The translations under genes and the position numbers were made by a program. A stretch of 9,442 nucleotides of DNA from Faecalitalea sp. UBA4312. Its GTDB lineage: Bacteria > Bacillota_I > Bacilli_A > Erysipelotrichales > Erysipelotrichaceae. Below are positions 5,256-9,442 of the stretch, one piece after another; position 1 is the stretch's first letter, and every line of letters starts with the position of its first letter. Location of the stretch: positions 1 through 9,442 of the forward strand of contig DGUK01000033.1 in NCBI GenBank assembly GCA_002394635.1, given 5' to 3'. The notes under the pieces are model-generated. The model was given only the letters and a program-made list of their open reading frames with translations. It searched no databases and had not been told where the DNA came from.

Positions 5256-7658
5256 ATGTTAATATCAAGAAAATGGTTATCTCAATATATGGATGTATCA
5301 GATCTGTCCATTGAAGAAATGGCGGATAAGATTACAGCGGCTGGCTTTGAAGTAGAAGGGGTGGAACGTCTAGCCGAAGGAACCAATCTGGTCATCGGTG
5401 AAGTTCTGACATGTGAAATGCATCCTGATAGTGATCATCTTCACTGTACGACGGTGAATGTCGGAAATGAAGTATTAAATATTGTATGTGGAGCCCCAAA
5501 TGTGGCAGCCGGCCAAAAAGTCATTGTTGCCAAAGTTGGTGCACAGTTACCAGGTGGTGAGATTAAGGCCGGTATGATCCGTGGACAAGAAAGCAACGGG
5601 ATGATCTGTTCTTTACTAGAATTGGGTGTCCAAGCACATACATTGTCAGAAGAACAGAAAGCCGGTATTGAAGTATTGCCATCCGACGCACCGGTCGGAA
5701 CGACCGATGTATTAGCATATCTGGGCTACGATGATGAAGTGATGAACATTGGCCTGACACCCAATCGGAACGATTGTCTGGCGGCATTTAACATGGCAAT
5801 GGAAGCTGGAGCCATCTTACATAAAGATGTAAAACTTCCTGAATACAAAGATGCAGCAAATGTGGGAGGCCCGACCAAACTTCAGATCCATAGCGATACA
5901 AAGGGCTGTCCTTCTTTTTTGGGAAAAGTAGTTGGTCATATTACGATCAAGGAAAGTCCGAAGTGGATGAAGGAATTATTACGGGCATCCGGTATGAATT
6001 CCATTAATAACGTCGTGGATATTTCTAATATTGTCATGTTGGAAACTGGACAGCCGATGCATTTCTACGATAAGGATGCGATCGTTAACCAGGAAATTAC
6101 AGTCAAAGATGGCTTTGAAGAAGAGTATACCGCTTTGGATGGTGTAACATATCAGCTGAAGCCGTCGGATCTGGTCATTACCAACCAAGGAAAACCAATC
6201 GGCATTGCCGGTATCATGGGTGGGGATGATTCCAAGATCCTGGACACGACCAAAGGTCTGATCATTGAATGTGCCATGTTTGACCATGTGTCCATACGGA
6301 ATACAGCGCGTCGTCTGAATCTGGCAACGGAATCCAGCATTCGCTATCAAAAGGGAATTGAACCGCTGGCTTCTCAGAAGGCTTTGGATCGTGCCGTTCA
6401 ATTATTGATTGAATACGCTGATGCCAAAGAACTGGAAGAAACTGTTGTATTTGGTTCTGCCAATTACCATCCACATGAGATTGTTTGTACACTGGCTGAT
6501 ATTAACAATCGTTTAGGCACCAGTTTCACACATGAGCAGGTTATGGATGTGTTTGAACGTTTGCACTTTGAACCGACTTATGAAAAGGATATGTACACAT
6601 GCCATATCCCAAGTCATCGTGTCGATATGGAAGGCGTTGCCGATCTAAGTGAAGAGGTCATTCGTCTGTTAGGTTTTGATTCCCTGCCTAGTACATTGCC
6701 ATTAATGGAAATGACGGAAGGGAAGCTGGATGACCGTCAACAAATGGTGCGTTATATTCGAACCCTGATGACACAAAGAGGATTACAGGATTGTATCACG
6801 TATACACTTGTCAGCACATATAAAAAAGACAATGCGATTCTTTCCATCGGAGATGCTGTAGAACTAGCTATTCCGATCAGTGAGGAAAGGCGTTATATCC
6901 GCACAAGCATTTTACCAAGTTTACTGGATGTGGTTGCATACAATAAAGCACATTCGCAGAAAGATGTGAATGTATTTGAAATCTCCGATGTCTCTACAAA
7001 GGATACGACCCGCAGTCATCTGGCATTCGCTTTATATGGTCAACTGCAGACAACGCGGTGGAATTCCTTTGAAGTGGCTTCCGATTTTTATACAGCCAAG
7101 GGCCTGGTAGAAGAACTTCTGGATCATATTGGCATTACTGCACAACGGATCACTTATAAAGACAATACCATGGATACAGATCATTTCCATCCATATCGAA
7201 GCGCAGTGGTTTATATCGGGAAGGATCCGGTTGCTATTTTCGGACAGATCCATCCAAAATATGGAAAGGATAACGATGTAGAAGGAACCATACTCTGTGA
7301 AATGGATCTGACAAAACTGCTGGAAGTTAAAAAATCCAAGATCAAATACACAAAGATTTCCAAATACCAGTCCGTGACAAGAGACATTGCTTTGGTTGTC
7401 AACCGGAATATACAGGCTGACCAGATCGTTAATGTAATTCGAAAACAGGGAAAACTAGGAAAAGAAATGATCATACGTGATATTGAAGTAACGGATGTGT
7501 ACCAGAAGGCTCCGTTACCGCCGACAGTAAAATCAATCACCGTTTCCATTTTGTTCCAGTCTGATGTACAGACGTTGAAAGACCAGCAGGTCAACGAAGT
7601 AATGGAACAAATCATGAAAGCACTTGAAAAACAAGTAGGGGCTGAGTTGAGAAAATAG
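5256..7658 (+). CDS. pheT: Phenylalanyl-tRNA synthetase beta subunit
   Basis: Partner of PheS; binds tRNA-Phe and hydrolyses mischarged Tyr-tRNA-Phe. The start is ATG 5256, 5 nt after AGGAGGA (5244-5250), which overlaps the pheS stop codon; the frame is open further upstream inside pheS, but that has no initiation signal. The 800 residues match the usual 790-805. Domains in order: B1 start MLISRKWLSQYMD; an EMAP-II-like tRNA-binding domain (about 42-150, with HPDSDHLHCTTVNVG and the SNGMICSLLELG end); the B3/B4 editing module (about 210-385, with NVVDISNIVMLETGQPMHFYD); the B5 domain (about 400-470); a catalytic-like core that has lost class II function (about 480-690); and a C-terminal FDX-ACB anticodon-binding domain (about 698-800, starting near KISKYQSVTRDIALVV). 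No truncation or frameshift is seen. It is translated from the pheST mRNA and ends at a strong terminator. Confidence 0.98.
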   Translation: MLISRKWLSQYMDVSDLSIEEMADKITAAGFEVEGVERLAEGTNLVIGEVLTCEMHPDSDHLHCTTVNVGNEVLNIVCGAPNVAAGQKVIVAKVGAQLPGGEIKAGMIRGQESNGMICSLLELGVQAHTLSEEQKAGIEVLPSDAPVGTTDVLAYLGYDDEVMNIGLTPNRNDCLAAFNMAMEAGAILHKDVKLPEYKDAANVGGPTKLQIHSDTKGCPSFLGKVVGHITIKESPKWMKELLRASGMNSINNVVDISNIVMLETGQPMHFYDKDAIVNQEITVKDGFEEEYTALDGVTYQLKPSDLVITNQGKPIGIAGIMGGDDSKILDTTKGLIIECAMFDHVSIRNTARRLNLATESSIRYQKGIEPLASQKALDRAVQLLIEYADAKELEETVVFGSANYHPHEIVCTLADINNRLGTSFTHEQVMDVFERLHFEPTYEKDMYTCHIPSHRVDMEGVADLSEEVIRLLGFDSLPSTLPLMEMTEGKLDDRQQMVRYIRTLMTQRGLQDCITYTLVSTYKKDNAILSIGDAVELAIPISEERRYIRTSILPSLLDVVAYNKAHSQKDVNVFEISDVSTKDTTRSHLAFALYGQLQTTRWNSFEVASDFYTAKGLVEELLDHIGITAQRITYKDNTMDTDHFHPYRSAVVYIGKDPVAIFGQIHPKYGKDNDVEGTILCEMDLTKLLEVKKSKIKYTKISKYQSVTRDIALVVNRNIQADQIVNVIRKQGKLGKEMIIRDIEVTDVYQKAPLPPTVKSITVSILFQSDVQTLKDQQVNEVMEQIMKALEKQVGAELRK

Positions 7659-7664
7659 GAGAAT

Positions 7665-7701
7665 AAGAAGATGCATGTTGCAGAACATCATCTTCTTTTT
7701 T
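7665..7701 (+). terminator. Intrinsic terminator of the pheST operon
   Basis: AAGAAGATG (7665-7673) pairs with CATCTTCTT (7689-7697), extended after a single bulged C (7674) by ATGTT (7675-7679) with AACAT (7684-7688) around a GCAG loop. A run of six T spans 7696-7701. It ends only 16 bp before the next start codon. Confidence 0.93.
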
Positions 7702-7702
7702 G

Positions 7703-7711
7703 TGATAGAAT
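7703..7711 (+). promoter_or_regulatory. Extended -10 promoter of the AAC(3)-like gene (leaderless)
   Basis: TG (7703-7704), one base, then TAGAAT (7706-7711) forms an extended -10 element. The next 6 nt lead directly to the ATG at 7718. There is no good -35 hexamer; that region is inside the pheST terminator. There is no Shine-Dalgarno sequence, so a leaderless mRNA is expected. Confidence 0.68.
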
Positions 7712-7717
7712 ACAACT

Positions 7718-8479
7718 ATGGATCATTTGACAACAAAACAAGATTGGAAAGATATATTTGACAATATGGGAATTGATCAGGGAATGAGTGTATGTTTGCA
7801 GGTCAATCCTGTTGTCACAGCCACAGTATTGGGTGGCGGACAAGCAATTATTGAGGCTTTGATGGAAACTGTGACTTTAAAGGGAAGTATTGTAGTTCCT
7901 ACCTTTGATTTATCTACTCTAGATCCCTCGTGTACTCGCGTGGAATACGAAAACTGGGTTGAAATGCGGGAAAATATGCTGGGTTTTAAAGATGGTCTGA
8001 CTGGATGTGATCCTTTTGGACTGCAGTTTTTACGAAATGAAGATGTCGTTCGCAGCAAACACCCGGTCTACAGCTTTGCGTACTGGGGGTCTTATCGAAG
8101 TGCCTGGCTGGAAAATAATGCCGACTACCCGTTTTCTTTTTCTTATGCGTTATGGCCGATGCGTCACAGAGAATCGGTGAATTTATTGATTGGCTATGAT
8201 AAGACAGATAGCGTGCTGCTGCCAGCCCTTGCCCAGGAGAAAAAAGAAGGATTGGTATATGTAGAAAGAGCAAAAGTACGTCGTGTTAAATCCTCTATAT
8301 TCCGTTCTTATTTAAATATTCGTATAGATGATGATACAAAAAACAGGATGCTGGCATCCTGTCATGAAAAAAACTATAAATGGAATCAAGGTTATATCCA
8401 TTGTTTATGGGTGGATACTAAATCGGATAAAAGCGCAGAAACTTCTTCAACTGTTTCTTTTATATCCTCATTGAAATAA
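7718..8479 (+). CDS. AAC(3)-fold (Antibiotic_NAT family) acetyltransferase-like protein, divergent
   Basis: The fold family transfers acetyl from acetyl-CoA to the 3-amino group of aminoglycosides or other amines, but this substrate is unknown. It has 253 residues; relatives are about 260-275. Family features: GGGQAIIEALMETV (39-52), VVPTFD (59-64), and RSKHPVYSFAYWG (112-124), the conserved S-x-H-P-x-x-S-F-x-x-W-G block. Departures: the HSSL-type segment of the acetyl-CoA site reads LQVNPVVT (27-34), the SPL element reads YAL (143-145), and the TxxHLAE-type motif reads LLPALAQE (167-174) with no His. It may therefore be catalytically changed or inactive, and resistance should not be assumed. 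The last 29 residues (225-253) are encoded antisense to the methionine-sulfoxide reductase gene and do not look like the usual C-terminus. There is no signal peptide; it is probably cytoplasmic and transcribed alone from a leaderless promoter. Confidence 0.82.
   Translation: MDHLTTKQDWKDIFDNMGIDQGMSVCLQVNPVVTATVLGGGQAIIEALMETVTLKGSIVVPTFDLSTLDPSCTRVEYENWVEMRENMLGFKDGLTGCDPFGLQFLRNEDVVRSKHPVYSFAYWGSYRSAWLENNADYPFSFSYALWPMRHRESVNLLIGYDKTDSVLLPALAQEKKEGLVYVERAKVRRVKSSIFRSYLNIRIDDDTKNRMLASCHEKNYKWNQGYIHCLWVDTKSDKSAETSSTVSFISSLK
8338..8362 (-). terminator. Intrinsic terminator of the Met-sulfoxide reductase gene, inside the AAC(3)-like gene
   Basis: Read on the minus strand, ACAGGATG (8362-8355), loop CCAG, CATCCTGT (8350-8343), with six T at 8343-8338. 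It lies 29 nt past the reductase stop codon (8392) and wholly within AAC(3)-like codons. The plus strand has no T run after the hairpin, so it acts in one direction only. Confidence 0.8.
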
Positions 8480-8859
8480 CCGGTTACAACGGAATCTAAA
8501 TCTAGGATGGCATAAAGGATGCCATCTTTTATTAATGGAACGACAAGTTCTGAATTGCTGGCACTGTCACAGGCTATGTGACCGGCAAATTGGTGAACAT
8601 CTTCTACAAGGATCGTTTCTTTTTTTTCTGCACAAGTTCCGACAACTCCTTTACCATATGGAATTCTTGTACATGCGACATTGCCTTGGAATGGACCTAA
8701 TACGCATCGATTGTTTTTTGGGTCATAGAAATAAAGACCAGCCCAATTGACATCCTTATATTCATGAAATAGAATTGCAAGAATGTTTGAAATATTTGAA
8801 ATGGCTGGCAGATCAGACTCACAAATAGCCTGACATTGTGATACTAATATTTTATTCAT
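8392..8859 (-). CDS. msrC: Free methionine-R-sulfoxide reductase (fRMsr, GAF domain)
   Basis: Reduces free methionine-R-sulfoxide back to methionine, using thioredoxin-type reductant; a cytoplasmic oxidative-repair enzyme (MsrC in E. coli, YtsP in Bacillus). The protein is a single 155-residue GAF domain of normal length. Motifs: NWAGLYFYD (38-46), VLGPFQGNVAC (53-63), DVHQFAGHIACDSASNSELVVPL (about 87-109), and LDLDS near the end of the core. Cys63 and Cys97 match the two cysteines used in catalysis and resolution. The third family cysteine, in GVCGT, is Val73 here, with a Cys at 76 instead. I choose ATG 8859 (MNKILVS) over the upstream in-frame ATG at 8907 because the family begins here and an extended -10 box sits 6 nt upstream. 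Its 3' end overlaps the AAC(3)-like gene by 88 bp, and it carries that gene's terminator. Confidence 0.94.
   Translation of the reverse strand: MNKILVSQCQAICESDLPAISNISNILAILFHEYKDVNWAGLYFYDPKNNRCVLGPFQGNVACTRIPYGKGVVGTCAEKKETILVEDVHQFAGHIACDSASNSELVVPLIKDGILYAILDLDSVVTGYFNEDIKETVEEVSALLSDLVSTHKQWI
8506..8530 (+). terminator. Intrinsic terminator of the AAC(3)-like gene, inside the Met-sulfoxide reductase gene
   Basis: GATGGCAT (8506-8513) pairs perfectly with ATGCCATC (8519-8526) around AAAGG, followed by TTTTATT (8527-8533). It begins 27 nt past the AAC(3)-like stop codon and lies in the antisense strand of reductase codons for DGILYAIL. The minus strand has no T run after it. The short T run makes it somewhat weaker than the others in the window. 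Confidence 0.7.
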
Positions 8860-8865
8860 GGTACG

Positions 8866-8874
8866 ATTATACCA
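8866..8874 (-). promoter_or_regulatory. Extended -10 promoter of the Met-sulfoxide reductase gene (leaderless)
   Basis: On the minus strand TGG (8874-8872) followed by a perfect TATAAT (8871-8866) is an extended -10 element, and the ATG at 8859 comes 6 nt later. The -35 position is weak (TTTTTA, 8894-8889, 17-bp spacer). No Shine-Dalgarno sequence is present. Confidence 0.72.
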
Positions 8875-8965
8875 TAGAATTGAGTGTATAAAAAACGATA
8901 TGAACAAAACGGATAGAGGAATTCTTATGAAGAGAGATCAATAAAGAGGTGGACTGTTTTTTGGA

Positions 8966-9116
8966 ATTAGGAAGTCGGCTTTTTCTTTTTATAGAAGATA
9001 TTTCACAGGGAGCAAGCTGTACAGACAGGGAATAGCTTTAATGGGTATATTAAATTTTCATTCTTTTTTTAAAAAAATTTGATCTTATTATAATTGATAA
9101 GCCGAGCTCTCCTAAT
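8966..9116. repeat. Long-range inverted repeat enclosing about 117 nt
   Basis: ATTAGGA-AG-TCGGCTT (8966-8981) is the inverse of AAGCCGA-GCTC-TCCTAAT (9099-9116): two 7-bp perfect segments with a 2/4-nt internal loop. Folded, it would close a roughly 150-nt structure upstream of the rRNA promoter. It could be the closing helix of a small RNA, a remnant of a mobile element, or chance. Confidence 0.45.
9089..9094 (+). promoter_or_regulatory. Possible upstream (P1) -10 box of the rRNA operon
   Basis: A perfect TATAAT inside the palindrome ATTATAAT, so it can be read on either strand. The -35 position (9066-9071, TTTTTA) is weak. Tandem rRNA promoters are common in Firmicutes, which is the main reason to note it. 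Confidence 0.3.
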
Positions 9117-9157
9117 GAAATGATATTACCAGATTGAAGCATTATCACTTTCCAAAC

Positions 9158-9184
9158 AAAAAAAAGTAAAAAAAATCTAAAAAA
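9158..9184 (+). promoter_or_regulatory. UP-like element: three phased A-tracts before the rRNA promoter
   Basis: A-tracts of 8, 8 and 6 (9158-9165, 9168-9175, 9179-9184) have centres exactly 10 bp apart, one helical turn, and end 5 bp before the -35 box. The second and third tracts fall where the RNA polymerase alpha C-terminal domains contact rRNA promoters (about -40 to -60). Confidence 0.75.
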
Positions 9185-9188
9185 GTCC

Positions 9189-9217
9189 TTGACTGAGATA
9201 CGAATATTTGATAATAT
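9189..9217 (+). promoter_or_regulatory. rRNA operon promoter
   Basis: TTGACT (9189-9194) and TAATAT (9212-9217) are 17 bp apart; GATAAT (9210-9215) is an alternative -10 with a 15-bp spacer. The start is expected near 9224, about 113 nt upstream of mature 16S rRNA. Confidence 0.82.
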
Positions 9218-9223
9218 AAGTGA

Positions 9224-9336
9224 GCGCTCAGGGAGAGCCTGGGGGCACGGTCTTTGAAAACTGGATAGAAATTAACCAAGAAACACGTCAATTTCAAAAA
9301 GGAAAAACGATGTCAGAGAGACATCTGAGCTAAAAT
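9224..9336 (+). other. rRNA operon leader with boxA-like element and hairpins
   Basis: Transcribed spacer before 16S rRNA. A boxA-like TCTTTGAAAACT (9251-9262), the usual Firmicutes version, would recruit Nus factors for antitermination. A short hairpin lies at 9227-9243 (CTCAGG with CCTGGG, one G-T pair). Another, GATGTC (9309-9314) with GACATC (9320-9325) around AGAGA, lies just before the mature 5' end. The 5' strand of the 16S processing stem should be here, but its partner is beyond the window. Confidence 0.75.

Positions 9337-9442
<106 letters not shown>

Larger units (their letters stand above)
8895..9157. other. Gene-free region between the msrC and rRNA promoters
   Basis: About 260 bp with no supportable coding region; the longest start-to-stop runs are a dozen or so codons without ribosome binding sites. 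It holds T- and A-rich tracts, including a T7A7 palindrome (9064-9077), one long-range inverted repeat (8966-9116) and a possible weak promoter (9089-9094). I do not recognise a known RNA family in it. Confidence 0.6.

Noticed and set aside
8535..8750. A 71-residue plus-strand open frame opposite the Met-sulfoxide reductase gene
   Set aside because: Antisense to highly conserved GAF-domain codons, with no ribosome binding site and no domain.
8900..8944. A 14-codon frame starting MNKTDRG upstream of the rRNA promoter
   Set aside because: Too short, with no ribosome binding site and no promoter; nothing supports translation.
9064..9077. T7A7 palindrome as a possible terminator
   Set aside because: The hairpin would have only A-T pairs and no G+C stem; a flexible or bent DNA tract is more likely.

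Overview
The window looks like chromosomal housekeeping sequence from a low-to-moderate GC Firmicute (Bacillota), most likely an Erysipelotrichaceae-type gut organism. Four things point that way: a Phe-specific T-box leader in front of pheST, strong Shine-Dalgarno sites on several genes, a TrmH-family methyltransferase divergent from pheS (as ysgA is near pheST in Bacillus), and the first ~106 nt of a 16S rRNA with a short V1 loop. The family-level assignment is my inference from the 16S start and protein style; no database was consulted.

Layout. 1-1395 is the 3' two thirds of an NAD+-dependent DNA ligase of a divergent LigA subtype, cut by the window start. purA (1473-2753) follows with its own sigma-A promoter and a clean intrinsic terminator. 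A small Xre-type regulator (2951-3163) has a palindrome-rich upstream region and converges on a TrmH/SpoU RNA methyltransferase (3919-3173, minus strand). The two share a bidirectional terminator, and the methyltransferase stop codon lies in its loop. A very compact divergent promoter region then drives the methyltransferase leftwards and a T-box-controlled pheS-pheT operon rightwards (leader from about 3973, pheS 4211-5245, pheT 5256-7658). After a strong terminator comes an AAC(3)-fold acetyltransferase-like gene (7718-8479). It converges on and overlaps by 88 bp a free methionine-R-sulfoxide reductase gene (8859-8392, minus strand). About 300 bp with no credible gene lead into an rRNA promoter with phased A-tracts, a leader with a boxA-like element, and the start of 16S rRNA (from about 9337).

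Function. The content is translation (phenylalanyl-tRNA synthetase, rRNA/tRNA methylation, an rRNA operon), purine synthesis, DNA ligation and methionine oxidation repair. The T-box reads tRNA-Phe charging through a UUC specifier and a UGGU bulge, and so ties pheST transcription to phenylalanine supply.

I see no convincing new multi-gene system, phage, CRISPR array or insertion sequence. The most interesting signals are structural. (a) Three genes (methyltransferase, AAC-like, Met-sulfoxide reductase) have an extended -10 box, TGN-TAkAAT, exactly 6 nt before the ATG and no Shine-Dalgarno site, so their mRNAs should be leaderless, while purA, pheS and pheT have textbook SD sites. (b) The AAC-like and Met-sulfoxide reductase genes overlap tail to tail, and each one's intrinsic terminator lies inside the other's coding region.
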